A stretch of DNA of 64,000 nucleotides, from contig NC_063058.1 of NCBI RefSeq assembly GCF_018812025.1, positions 17,756,797-17,820,796 of the forward strand, given 5' to 3'. Positions 11,603-23,085 of this stretch are shown here, one piece after another (position 1 is the first letter of the stretch; every line of letters starts with the position of its first letter). Position numbers and translations under genes: made by a program. A model generated the notes under the pieces. That model did no database searches, was not told where the DNA came from, and worked only from the letters and a program-made list of their open reading frames with translations. This DNA comes from Megalobrama amblycephala (taxonomy: Eukaryota > Chordata > Actinopteri > Cypriniformes > Xenocyprididae).

Positions 11603-12352
11603 TAAAAAAATAATTAAAATTAAATACATAAATCTTTATAATAACAGTAATAATTTTATGTATTTAATTTTTTTTTTTTTTTTAAATATTTATATAAAAT
11701 TGCAATGACTATATACACTATATATTTTTATATAGGTATAGAGAGTATTAAATAGAATATATTATTATTAGAATTATCAATTAAACATGAGTAATGGAGC
11801 TCTACAGATGTCGACAGGTCTATATTAGCACAGCAGAACTCTCGATATAATCCTGACGGCTTATTCCACTAGGAAAGTTGTCTTTTGCCCTCTCTCATCT
11901 GTTTGGCCTAAATCCGCACTGACCGATGGGAAATTTGGACTTCCGTTTACGCACAGCTGGATAATACCAGCGTAACGATTTACGTTATTGTCGTTGACCT
12001 TTTTCAGTTTAAGAATGATAAATCTCCCTCTAGTGAAGCACTTTACAGGCTTAATCTTACATAGGCCTACAGTAGCTATAGTATAAATCTCATATTTTAT
12101 TAAATGTACATTACATCATGTGTAGACGTACTAGCAATTTAAAGAACCAGTAAAACCAATAATATTAACAAAGATTATACGTTATACAATGCTTCATATA
12201 TAATTTGTTGATCTGTGTTCTTTGGACAAGGGTATTTTTCTTAAATGTCAGGCAAGATATCAAATATTTATCAGGGTACGTTGTCATGTAGGCCTATTTT
12301 AAATGTTACAAATGTATGTCATTTATTAAGGTCCGCCGAACCCCTTGATATT
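11600..12352. other. Intergenic DNA, nothing recognised
   Basis: AT-rich intergenic sequence between the (TA)n tract and the next fold-back element. No open frame, repeat end or RNA gene that I can support. Confidence 0.5.
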
Positions 12353-13143
12353 TTAAAGGGTTAGTTCACCCAAAAATGAAAATTCTGTCATTTATTACTC
12401 ACCGTCATGTTGTTCCACACCTGTAAGACCTTCGTTAATCTTCAGAACACAAATTAAGATATTTTTGATGAAATCCGATGGCTCAGTGAGGCCTACCAGC
12501 AATGAAATTTCCTCTGTCAAGATCCATTAATGTACTAAAAACATATTTAAATCAGTTCATGTGACTACAGTGGTTCAATATTAATATTATAAAGCAACGA
12601 GAATATTTTTGGTGCGGCAAAAAAAATAAAAAATAATAACGACTTATTTAGTGATGGCCGATTTCATAACACTGCTTCAGGAAGCTTCGGAGCGTTATGA
12701 ATCTTTTGTGTCGAATCAGCGGTTCGGAGCGTCAAAGTCACGTGATTTCAGCAGTTTGGCGGTTTGACACGCGATCCGAATCATGATTCGACACACTGAT
12801 TCATTTGTGCTCCGAAGCTTCATGAAGCAGTGTTTTGAAATCGGCCATCACTAAATAAGTCGTTATTTTGTTTTTTTGGCGCACCAAAAATATTCTCGTC
12901 GCTTTATTAATATTGAACCACTGTACTCACATGAACTGATTTAAATATGTTTTTAGTACCTTTATGGATCTTGAGAGAGGAAGTGTCATTGCTGGCTATA
13001 GAGGCCTCACTGAGCCATCGGATTTCATCAAAAATATCTTAATTTGTGTTCCGAAGATGAACGAAGGTCTTACGGGTGTGGAACGGCATGAGGGTGAGTA
13101 ATTAATGACATTATTTTCATTTTTGGCTGAACTAACCCTTTAA
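12353..13143. mobile_element. Fold-back element, TTAGTTCACCC family, copy 2
   Basis: Bounded by TTAAAGGGTTAGTTCACCC and (with one mismatch) its complement GGCTGAACTAACCCTTTAA. The interior follows copy 1 at 9561-10312 closely, including TCGGCCATCACTA and GAACCACTGTACTCACATGAA, and has the same large hairpin potential. Its right TTAA is also the left TTAA of the next MITE. Confidence 0.85.
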
Positions 13144-13818
13144 AGGTGGTACAGAGGATGTTTTCGTCGACTGAGTTTTTGAAATGAGCGCACACATTTT
13201 ACGACTAGCTAAAACATTCTGACTGTGCTCAACATACAGCGATAGTTTCCTGCTCCTGAAGCAGATTTATATACTTTCACATGGAATTTGAACACCGACT
13301 GTAATCGCAGACTGAACGCAACTGGCTCTGACTGGACGCGTTTGAGCGCGATCAGTCAAGTATCAATTTACATTCATAATCGGCCTTACAATCGTTAAGC
13401 CGCGCACACACTTAGTGGATTCATTATGTCAGACTCACCGCAGGTAACTCATAATCTGCAGTTGTTACTCCTGTCTCCTGACAAAAACATTGCATGCGGA
13501 GTGTGGAAAGTTACTAGAGCGCGCAGCAGCGCGTCTCTCACAAGGAACGTCATGGCAGTGATTGACAAGCCAGAGGGCCAATCCGCGCACGTCTCTCACA
13601 ATGGCAGTGATTGACAAGCCAGAGGGCCAATCGTTTACGCGATGATCGCATAAACGATTGGCTGATGTTTTTAAGGCCCTACCTCGTGCACAGATGATGT
13701 ATATTAATAATATTCCTTTCAGTGCACCTAATAAATAGTCTTTTATCACTTAGTAAAGACAGTTTCAAGTAATATTGCAAAAATGTATAAAACAAAACAT
13801 CCTCTTTACCACCTTTAA
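13140..13818. mobile_element. MITE with TTAAAGGTGGTACAGAGGAT ends
   Basis: The left end TTAAAGGTGGTACAGAGGAT pairs with the right end ATCCTCTTTACCACCTTTAA. It is about 680 bp and non-coding, and contains a 49-bp tandem duplication (annotated separately) and a small palindrome around CGTTTACGCGATGATCGC. It abuts copy 2 of the TTAGTTCACCC family through a shared TTAA. Confidence 0.75.
13552..13632. repeat. Short tandem duplication inside a MITE
   Basis: The 32-bp segment beginning ATGGCAGTGATTGACAAGCC occurs at 13552-13583 and again at 13601-13632 with no visible difference, an offset of 49 bp. This suggests a recent slippage or a variable-number site. Confidence 0.85.
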
Positions 13819-14320
13819 CAAGTAACATTTCAATAATTTAACAAGACGTTCAGTGTTCAACATCGGTTCTTTGATGTTGGTTAATGACATGCAGATAAAC
13901 TAATAAAACACGTCAACTTTTTAAGTATTTTTATAGCCTATTATTATTTTTTTTTAATTATTTATTTTGATTTCACGTTTTGGGCCCAATTCTTAGCTTT
14001 TCGTTAACCACAGTTTGGGAAACCACGAATTACAATATTTGTTAGTCAAAACAATGGTTTCGAGTTAGTAAAACATTTTAATATTGGATTTGTGACAGTT
14101 GTTTTGTGTTTACATTTTGCTGAAAAGCCTATAACTGTTGGATTTTTGTAAATTATAGTTTTAAGTTGTTTATTTTTATTTTTATTCTGATTTATTTTTA
14201 TTTATTTTATTTTTTACAGTGTGGCATGTTCCAATGTGACAACATGCCCCGCTATTCTCAGCATGCGTTTATGATCATCTCAGTGCATTATCATCAACAA
14301 CGAGTGAAGTTGGAGTAGCC
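13819..14320. other. Upstream region of rassf10, nothing specific
   Basis: A/T-rich sequence with T runs around 13950-14220. No repeat end or open frame recognised. Proximal regulatory sequence for rassf10 is expected here but no single motif stands out. Confidence 0.4.
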
Positions 14321-14327
14321 TATAAAG
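14321..14327 (+). promoter_or_regulatory. Possible TATA element of rassf10
   Basis: TATAAAG lies 195 bp before the rassf10 start codon, with the E-box-like CATGTG just downstream. The spacing suits a short 5' UTR, and CpG content rises from here into the coding region. Based on one motif only. Confidence 0.3.
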
Positions 14328-14515
14328 TCATGTGATGGCGAGACTGTGAGTGTGGGAGGTGCATGAGCCCTCAGAAACACGCTGCTGTAGTTCAGGGACA
14401 AACACAACTCTCAGCTCACAGTGACGGGCGCGCGGGACGAGTCATATCTCTAGTTGAGAAAAGTTTTGACCCCGTCTATGAATGTGAAAGTGCAAGGACC
14501 TCGATGTGAATTATC

Positions 14516-15829
14516 ATGGAACAAGAGGAGAGCAAAATCTCGGTGTGGGTATGCCGGGAGGAGAAGCTGGTGTCCGGACTGTCCAGACGCACCACCTGCG
14601 CGGACGTGGTGAAAGTGCTGCTGGAGGACCAGAACTTACAGCAGAAGGGCTCGATGCTCAGCGGTACTCCACAGTCGTACTGTATCGTGGAGAAATGGAG
14701 GGGTTTCGAGCGGATTCTGCCGAATAAAACCAAAATCCTTCGGCTGTGGGGCGCTTGGGGCGACGAGCAGGAAAACGTGCGCTTCGTCCTGGTCAGAAGC
14801 GATGCGTCGCTGCCCAACAGCGGACCGAGGAGCGCCGAGGCTCGGGTCGTGCTCAGCAAAGAGAGCCCCAGCACTGCCAGAACCACCATGCCATTTTCAC
14901 AGGAAAAACAGCGGAGGATTGTGCGGAAGGCGTTCAGAAAGTTGGATAAAATTAATAGGAAGAAAGAGGAGGCTTCCAAAGACAAATCTGCGGAGAAAAT
15001 GGAAACGCTCGTTCATCTCATCATTTCGCAGGATCATACTATTCGACAGCAGGTACAGCGAATAAAAGAGTTGGACAGTGAAATCGAGAGGTATGAATCT
15101 AAAGTTCACTTTGACAGAATGAAAGTACACGGCGTGAACTATGTGCAAGACACGTATATGCTCGACCAGGGCTTGGACACCGATTCCAGCGCGCATCCGG
15201 ACGCGTCCTTTGCGCAGTTTGAGGAATACGCGTCACGCTGCGACCAAGTCATTCAACTTCAGGAGGAACTAACCGAGAGGGAGGCTCTGATGGAGATACT
15301 TACCGGTGAAATACAAGAAGAACTCAACCAAAGGTGGATGAGACGGCGGCAGGAGGAGCTCTCCAACAAAGACGCGGAGAGCACTGGAGAAGAAACGGCT
15401 CTCAAGGTGACTTCGGTCCCTGAGGAGCCGGTCCCGGACCTCCTAACGGACAGTGAACTCCAATTAGAGGAGGAGAGGATCAAAACACAACTGGATACGA
15501 GTTTATACATCGGGCTGCGCTTGAACACCGATCTGGAGACGGTGAAGAGCGACTTAGATATGAGTCAGGAGCTTTTGGACGCGAAGGAACAGGAGCTGAG
15601 GGAATTACTTGAAAAGGTTCACAGATTAGACGAGCTGGAAGGAAAAGAGACTGAAGACAGCAAAGATGAGGCTGAAACTGAACAATTGCCTTCCGTAGAC
15701 AATGTTTGGGTCGAGCAGGCGAGGGGACTGTCAAAAACATGCGCCAATGATGATGATTCAGACACCGGACTGAGTTCAATGCACAGCCAAGACTCGGATA
15801 ACACACCTGTCTGTGAGTCACTTGTGTGA
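14516..15829 (+). CDS. rassf10: rassf10, Ras-association domain family member 10
   Basis: An intact intronless gene of 437 codons. Start chosen at the first ATG of the frame ([19 protein letters not shown]), which leads directly into the Ras-association domain, about residues 7-97 ([50 protein letters not shown]). A basic linker at about 120-155 ([20 protein letters not shown]) is followed by coiled-coil stretches at about 165-200, 240-280 and 315-385, rich in Glu, Leu and Lys. This layout defines the N-terminal RASSF group (RASSF7-10), scaffold proteins linked to centrosome, microtubule and tumour-suppressor functions. Human RASSF10 is somewhat longer (507 aa) and also single-exon and CpG-rich. 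Its position after TEAD1 is conserved with human 11p15. The acidic tail ends CESLV. Confidence 0.95.
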   Translation: MEQEESKISVWVCREEKLVSGLSRRTTCADVVKVLLEDQNLQQKGSMLSGTPQSYCIVEKWRGFERILPNKTKILRLWGAWGDEQENVRFVLVRSDASLPNSGPRSAEARVVLSKESPSTARTTMPFSQEKQRRIVRKAFRKLDKINRKKEEASKDKSAEKMETLVHLIISQDHTIRQQVQRIKELDSEIERYESKVHFDRMKVHGVNYVQDTYMLDQGLDTDSSAHPDASFAQFEEYASRCDQVIQLQEELTEREALMEILTGEIQEELNQRWMRRRQEELSNKDAESTGEETALKVTSVPEEPVPDLLTDSELQLEEERIKTQLDTSLYIGLRLNTDLETVKSDLDMSQELLDAKEQELRELLEKVHRLDELEGKETEDSKDEAETEQLPSVDNVWVEQARGLSKTCANDDDSDTGLSSMHSQDSDNTPVCESLV

Positions 15830-16214
15830 CAGGGACGTACCGCTGTTAATGCAATTGAAATCGTAACGCGAACTCAGGGAAAATTTCGCCTCTTATAGAT
15901 TTCAGTAATATTCTCTCTTTATAAGAGAGGAATGCATGTAAATTATACCAGTGTAGTGTTATGATCGCCTCACTCTCTAATTGCCTCACTTATACACATG
16001 GAGAATAGCTTATAAGGTGCAGCTAGAACTAATTAACCAATGCGTAGACTGAGAGATGTCCACTGTGTGCTGACTAATGTTATAATACCAACACTATGTA
16101 TCTGTGTTATGTAGCCTTATGTTTAAATGCTAGAATTAAGAGTTTTGTGGTTTAGTTCATGCAGCTTTGCTCTTCCTAAATGTTGAATATAAGCAGTTAC
16201 ATTAAAATTTAGGT
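15830..16214 (+). other. rassf10 3' UTR region
   Basis: Sequence after the rassf10 stop. The first poly(A)-signal-like hexamer is ATTAAA at 16201; the first AATAAA (16302) is already inside the next repeat. No other feature seen. Confidence 0.4.
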
Positions 16215-17010
16215 GTTTCCCTTCTTGGAAAATATTGATGACTCATCCTGCACTGTGATTTTTGTCCAATCAGATGCTCTCTAGAATGAGAACGACTAGC
16301 AAATAAAACAGTTTTTTGGCTGTGATGATACTGAAATCTGTTGACTATTTAAAAATAAAAGGGATAAGCCTTTTGATATGCCCCGCCTACACTTCCTGTT
16401 TTAACAGGAAATGTCAACACAGGAAAGAAATCTGAGCTGTAGCAAAATCCCTTTCAAGGAAAGTCTGTTCACTCGGCGGCCATATTTGCAACACCTCCAG
16501 GCAGCTATTTCGGGCAGTCCTATCTATTTGAATGGGGGAATCCTGAAATCTCAAAAACTTCTTGCCGAGCTCAAAGTTAAATAACATATTTCAAATCAGC
16601 AACAGAAATCTGACATGAACTATCCCATAAATGTTGTTTCTTATGCTCAAATATCGTTAAAATGCTTATTTTTGCATGTGCAGTGCTAAGCGTGAGTCTC
16701 AGGTTTCTATGGGAACCGGAGCTTCTAACACTGCAGTGACGCAATGACTTTATCAATCAGCGATTGGCTCTTTGTTTTAGAAGGCGGGACGTATTCCGCC
16801 ATATTGCGAGTTGTAGTTTCTCCCATTCATAACTAATAGGAGTGAACCGTCTTTCTATATCTATAGTCTTTGGCTGTAGTTCTGTCACATCCACGAACCA
16901 TGATTTGCTAGTCAGTTTGCAGGTGGTGTTAGGGGGCGGGGCATCCTCCTTTTAGAGTACATCTGATTGGACAAAAATCTGTGTAGTGCAGGAAGAGTCA
17001 TCGATTTTTT
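16215..17010. mobile_element. Inverted-repeat element hosting a second element
   Basis: The left arm (GATGACTCATCCTGCACT... then TTTTTGTCCAATCAGATG) is matched in inverse at the right (CATCTGATTGGACAAAAA ... AGTGCAGGAAGAGTCATC). GCCCCGCC and GACTAGCAAAT blocks further inward are also mirrored. The middle, 16446-16868, is a different repeat that also occurs at 23595-24060, so the structure is a nest. Superfamily unknown. Confidence 0.7.
16446..16868 (+). repeat. Dispersed repeat R, copy 1 (nested)
   Basis: Homologous in inverse orientation to 23595-24060. Shared blocks include CACTCGGCGGCCAT, the TGAATGGG blocks, GAAGCTCCGG, GCAGTGACGCAATGAC and GCGGGAC. It is embedded between the arms of the element at 16215-17010. 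No coding capacity; classification unknown. Confidence 0.75.
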
Positions 17011-17110
17011 TTTTTTTTTGGTCATTTTTACCAGAAGAGTAACATTGCAAATATGTAATGTTTACATTTGTGTGAATTTTTCCAACGTTTAGCATATAGA
17101 ACTTCAAAAT

Positions 17111-17587
17111 TAAGGCCGTTTACACTTGTGCAGTTTCGTTTCGCTACGGTTACGGCTGTTGTTTACACTACGCCGGCGTTTACGAACCTCAAAAATGCTG
17201 CAGATCCTGTTTTAGTTTGAAAACGCCAGGGTTGCGTTTCATTATAAACGGACCAAAACGTTTGAAAACGATGCCGTGGCTGCCCACGTTCGCTCTGCGT
17301 ATCCTTGACGACTGTGTAAACAATAACATGAGACTGAACTGCAATCTTTGCTAGCTTTGTTGTCATTTTTAACAGCCACTGTACAGCTAAACTGCATTTT
17401 TTTAATACTGCAGCTATCTACATGCACAAGAGGCAACTGTTAACACTTGTACGTGCATGCCCAGTGTGCATGAACGGTCATGTGACATGCGTTTTCGGCC
17501 GTGTAGATGGTTTCTGAAGCGCTGTGGAAACGCCAGTGTAGACGAGCCGTTTTAAAACAAAAAAACACTAGTGTAAACGGGGCCTCA
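17111..17587. mobile_element. MITE with TAAGGCCGTTTACAC-type ends
   Basis: The left end AAGGCCGTTTACACTTGTG and the right end CACTAGTGTAAACGGGGCCT are imperfect inverted repeats. CGTTTTCGGCCGTGTAGA and ACGCCGGCGTTTACG inside show further internal symmetry. About 480 bp and non-coding. Confidence 0.7.
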
Positions 17588-19675
17588 AGCACATCAACTA
17601 AAAACCACAAAACTCTAATTTTTATTTAATGGAGTCTTTAACTGAATTATTTATTGTACAACATTTAGGCTGATAAAATAGCTGCAATAAGCAAGTATGT
17701 GGTAACCACTTCCACCTTCACCAGGTGACTAATTACAATGATTCACAAGCAGATTTTACAGAAGGAATCAATTTGCGTAACCAGAAAACTTTCTGAGCTG
17801 TGGGAACTAAAGTTGTGGGAATCAAAAGGTGCGTGCGACGCGCTGCTGTTTATTCATACCTTTGAGGAGCTGATGCGCGTGAACCCCTGTTTGTTTAAAG
17901 TGAAGAGATAGACTAAAGCAATTTCAGTGAGACTGCTCTAATTAAACTAAACACACAGTCCTCTAAACATACTGGAATTTGCAGTTAAGTTATTTCTGCT
18001 TAATCTTTTTCTTTATACGCATTCATTTTCTTGTCACAAGGGACCTTTCAGCATCAAAAGTATTTTATGGTTGACTAATTTCACACAGTGAAAATGATTT
18101 CTCCATTGCAACTAATAGCTAAATTATCAAGTGGAATGCGCAAATATGTTGTTGTAGCATTTGCTTTCAAAGTCATTTATGAATTAGAATTAATGTCAAA
18201 ATCAAACTTTCTTGCTGCTGTAGTACAAATGCATTGTGAAGCATAAAGTCAGATACAGCCTACATTAAAAACATGCCACAAACTGTACATCCTGCTCCGG
18301 CATGACCTCAGCACAGTAACCAACACAAAGTTTCTTAAGTTTGGGCAGGGCATCCATCCAGCCCTCAATGCAGCAGTGTCATCGAGTTCAGGGATTCTGT
18401 GGTGTTTAAGAGGATTTAAGAGTTAAGCCTTAAATGTGATGTTTAAAAACAGAGGAAGAAAAGGGAAAGAACCGCCCTCCCACTTCATTCTTAATTACGT
18501 ACAGTTTTGAAACAGATGAATTATGGCATTTTGAAAAGTGCTAGTATGTCAGTACCCTCCAAATTTGCAAATCGTGTAAAAGAGTGTCCATATCATCATC
18601 AAATTGAAGTACTAAAATAGAGCCATTTATTTGTCAAAAAATAATTAGGCATTTAAATTCCCATCAAATGAATTCATATAAAAGGGGAAAATTCTGGGTC
18701 TGGTGTGTTCTGTGATTAAAGTCGAAGAGGAGGAGGAGGGGACAGATGATAAAGCGCCATTAATCTGGATTGGATTTAACCATTTTGAGTAAACAACAGC
18801 TCCGATGGGTTTGGAAGAGATTCAAGAACAGCTGGACGAGCAGAGATGCAACAGCGTGCCAATGTGGGCCGAAAAATGACATTCAACAAAACCTTCAGGA
18901 TTATTCTCGGGATTGCAAGAACTGCTGTATTGTAATATGTATTGTAAAAACGTAGATCTAATGTTTGCCATTATTTATTGTCCTCTTTATCGGTCTAAAA
19001 TAAAAGCAGGGGTTTTGTGACGATCAACCAGTGTTTTTATGGGTAACTTCTGAGCCGACACGGGCTCATTACACAAGCATAATTGAGGATCAAAGACATG
19101 TCATTCAAAAAGTCCTTTAAGCACCTTAAATTACATCTTACAATGAGATAGTAATACAAGACAGTTCATTTTGCAGGGGCACATTCAATAACCATTGTCA
19201 TTCATTACAGGAAGTGATGCGTAAATGATTGACACGTGAAAAAAAAATGCCTCAAAGGCAAAAAAGTGTGTCAGTTTTTACTTGGCATCAAAGTTAATGC
19301 ATGGAATGAGCTGTAATTGTTGTCTTAGATTTAGCTTAGATTACAACTGTGAATCGGACAAATTTGAACTGCTCAGGCTAGATTAAGCACCTATTGTTAG
19401 CAGTGTGTAGAATTTGACAGGTTATGCAGCTTTTATCACAAGGAATTATACGTTTTTTTCCTTGTTAAGCAACTGTATGTTTCCAAAGGAAACATCAACA
19501 AAACACTTCTTTATTTTTTCTTTAAATTTCTTTTAGACACCCATCTCTGTGAAATAAAGACGTGGTAAACATAACTTGACTTTACGTTTCTACAGCGTAA
19601 ATTGCACACACCCATAGTGAAAAAACACATCATGTTCATTTTTGAAAAACTTACATTTTTAATGAGTAACTAGAT
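17588..19675. other. Intergenic DNA with one non-repetitive block
   Basis: No gene found. At about 18690-18960 the sequence is balanced in composition and carries homeodomain-like sites (GCGCCATTAATCTGGATTGG) beside a purine-rich stretch; it could be a conserved regulatory element but only alignment would show that. The rest is AT-rich sequence without recognisable elements. Confidence 0.4.
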
Positions 19676-19679
19676 AAGA

Positions 19680-19946
19680 CAACCCGATCTCAAGGCAATT
19701 CGTATGTATTTTACGAGGTGGCTAATTCGAGTGAGGTTGTACGAATTCGTACGTTCTTTTGCTAAATCGTAGTTATTATAATGAGTTGCCAAATTTGTAT
19801 GAATTCTTACGAATGACCTAGCCCTAACCCCGTCGCTAAACTTACCAATCACTGGGGTTTAGACAAATCGTATGAATTCGTACGAGTGAGGTCGTACGAA
19901 TTAGCCACCTCATAATATGCGTACTAATTGGTCGCGAGATAGCATT
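19680..19946. mobile_element. Small fold-back repeat
   Basis: About 265 bp with inverted similarity between halves: ACGAATTCGTACG, GAGGTGGCTAATTCG and CGATCTCAAGG on the left are mirrored by CGTACGAATTAGCCACCTC and GGTCGCGAGAT on the right. Non-coding palindromic element of a type frequent in fish DNA. Confidence 0.7.
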
Positions 19947-20037
19947 GGATTAGACAGCTTGGGGTGTGAGTATGTGCAGTGTAGAACAAAACATCATAGT
20001 AAAGTTATGTTTACCACAGGCTTAATTTTACTCAAAT

Positions 20038-21411
20038 AGTGTTGGGGAAAGTTATTTTTAAAAGTAATCCATTACAATATTGCGTTACTCCCTAAAAAGT
20101 AACTAATTGCGTTACTTAGTTACTTTTTATGTAAAGTAATGCGTTACATACGTTACTAGGCTTGCTCATTTGTTTTTTTAATAACAACAAAAAATTATAT
20201 TTTTGGCAAATGTAAAGGCCCTTTCACACCAAAACTGAAATAAGCTTCAGGCTGATCACAAATTTTTCTAAAGTCATTTTTGCTTATTATTATGGCTTAA
20301 TTGGATTATCAAAAGGTCAGCAGCAAAGACATTGGCAAATAAAGTGTGATTAAAGGATTAGTTCACTTTCAAATTAAAATGTCCTGATAATTTACTCACC
20401 CCCATGTCATCCAAGATGTCCATGTCTTTCTTTCTTCAGTCGAAAAGAAATTAAGGTTTTTGATGAAAACATTTCATAGTGGACTTCAATGGAGCCCCAA
20501 CGGTTGAAGGTCAAAATTAGTTTCAGTGCAGCTTCAAAGAGCTCTACGTGATCCCAGATGAGGAATAAGGGTCTTATCTAGAGAAACCATCGCTCATTTT
20601 CTAAAAAAATTTTTTTTAATTATATACATTTTAACTATAAATGCTCATCTTGAACTAGCTCTCTTCTTCTTCTGCTCTATTAGAATTCTGGCAGTTTAGA
20701 CGCTGTTAAGTGTATTACTGCCCTCCACAGGTCAAAGTTTGAACTAATTGTTATATACTTGCACTTGCATATTGTATGACAATTTAGTTCAAACTTTGAC
20801 CTGTGGAGGGCAGCAATACACTTAGCAGTGTCTACACTGCCAGAATTCTAATAGAGAAGAAGAAGAAGAGAGCTAGTTCAAGATGAGCATTTATGGTTAA
20901 AACGTATATAATTTTAAATTTTTTTTTAGAAAATGAGCGATGGTTTCTCTAGATAAGACCCTTATTCCTCATCTGGGAGAACGCTTTGAAGCTGCAATGA
21001 AACTAATTTTGACCTTCAACCATTTGGGATCCATTGAAGTCCACTATATGGAGAATAATGTTTTCATCAAAAACCTTAATTTCTTATCGACTGAAGAAAG
21101 AAGGACATGCACATCTTGGATGACATGGGGGTGAGTAAATTATCAGGAAATTTTAATTTGAAAGTGAACTAATCCTTTAAATACATAAAGTATACTTGTT
21201 TATTTACATATATTTAATTATTGCAGGTTTGTGCAATATTCTGAGATTGCATTTCACCGTTTTTATTAGTTTTATTAGTAACTTGCGTTACTTAGTTGAA
21301 AAACTAACTCCGATATTTTGATGTAAATTTAAAATGCGTTACTTTACTAGTTACTTGAAAAAGTAATCTGATTACATAATTGTTACTTGTAATGCATTAC
21401 CCCCAACACTG
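20038..21411. mobile_element. MITE with AGTGTTGGGGAAAG ends, interrupted
   Basis: The left end AGTGTTGGGGAAAGTTA and inner blocks TAATCCATTAC and GCGTTACT are mirrored at the right by GTAATCTGATTAC, GTAATGCATTACCCCCAACACT. The interior carries an independent 831-bp fold-back insertion (20350-21180), so the original element was about 540 bp. Confidence 0.8.
20350..21180. mobile_element. Near-complete 830-bp palindrome flanked by TTAA
   Basis: The left TTAAAGGATTAGTTCACTTT is the exact complement of the right end. The arms stay similar almost to the centre: CCCCCATGTCATCCAAGATG, GAACTAGCTCTCTTCTTCTT and CCACAGGTCAAAGTTTGAAC all have mirrored partners. The loop is only about 40 bp near 20745-20790. 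An open frame at 20940-21134 is a by-product. TTAA at both edges fits a piggyBac-type target site. Confidence 0.88.
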
Positions 21412-23085
21412 CTCATTAATTGAAAAACCTCATAGGAAAATGTTGAAGGAACCAGCAGGAATTAGACTTCCAGGTTCTGGCGTCATACATGCAGCACTCT
21501 ATTATTACTCTTTCTCCTGCATCCAACACACTGATTATGAGAACTGATTGTTTGCTTACCATCTAATCTACCCAGACCTTAATATGTGGTCTTGTTAGGA
21601 GATGATGAACGATATTCACCTCATCTGTGGCTGGTCATGATATTTTGGCTCATATCAACTGTTAACTCTGTGAGCAGCATGTGACTCTTTAGTGAAATCA
21701 TTCTGCAAAAACGATTAAACACTGGTGAAAGGTGCTTTCCTGCACTTCCTGCACCTGCTTTTCTGTGATTTTCAATCTGTAGTGAGGCAGCACTAACAGG
21801 TTTCAGTGTGTTCAGTAATAATGTCAGCTAATATTCAGCAGCTGAGAATAAAGCACTGTTAAGTTAGTCACAGAGCATATTTCGGCACACAGGTGCACAG
21901 ACACACCTGTCTGGGATAGTCTCAGCAAATTATTGGTGAATTTACAAACCTGTTTATACGGAATAGGAATGATAGTGACATGACTTGACAGTGCATGTTA
22001 GGAAAATGAACCGAGCGGCTCATTTATGCGGAAACATTATATAATATCTGACAATAATTCAAACCGACCAGCTATATTATTAAAAAAAGAAAGATGGATG
22101 TTTCTTAGTCAGAATGAACACTTGGATGGCTCTGCATGAGTGTTTCAGAATATGCTGACTGAAAAGCTCTGTAATTGCTATGACACACATGCACACGTGG
22201 ACTGACAGATTGAGCGGTGAAATCTCTCAGAGACATTATTATGACCTCATGTGACTTGCACAAGAAGATTACAAATAATAGTTTCCTAAGGCAATGCCTT
22301 AAGAGAAGATTAAGATCAGCCAGTAGCGATGTTTACTTAAATTCCAAACACAATGCACACGGACAGGACGGTGAAAATATTAAAGCTGCCAGAGAATCTG
22401 TCCCGCCTGGCTATCACTCACAGAGATTAGTTCATTTCCACCCATTCTGCCATGTGACATGGGTTTTTAGCATCACTTCACATTGTATCAGGACTAACAG
22501 AGTATTTCCACTCAAATTATGCTTGGAACACTGTTGGAAACAAAATATTATAATAAGAAAATAGTATAGTAATGATGCAACAGACACCAATACAAAAGAC
22601 AAGAAACAACTGACTGTGATCACATGGGTAGAATCAAGAGGCTGTGCAAAATAACGTGTGAATTTCCCAACATTTGACCACAGTGATTTACAGTAAAGGA
22701 ATGTGAGTTTGTAATAAGGATTACTCATTTACAAAAAGGTAAACACATCTGGCCCGTTGCCTTGACCCCAGTGACAGCCAAAGACAAACCCATTCAATGA
22801 GGAAACTTGTTCTAGCTGAAACACAATGTTCCTCAGAATATGTTTTTGAGTTCAACTGCTATGCATTTTAATCGTTCTTCTATGTTAAGATGCATTATTA
22901 GATGTTTAAATGTTTAAATATGAGTCTCGAAACCTTGCGATGGGCAACATCAAAGATGCCCGTCTAATGGCACGGGTTAAAATTTTAAAAAGCTTGTTTT
23001 GATTCCCTGCGTTTTTCCCCCTATTAATCAGCGCTGCCTCTCATTTTCCATGTTGTAGCTCATCAAAATGACAAACTTTACAGTT
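21412..23085. other. Intergenic DNA, nothing recognised
   Basis: No open frame with recognisable product, no repeat termini and no RNA gene that I can support. Confidence 0.45.

Noticed and set aside
14476..14985. A 169-aa antisense open frame over the rassf10 start
   Set aside because: A shadow of the GC-rich rassf10 coding frame, with low-complexity Ser/Leu composition and no independent evidence.
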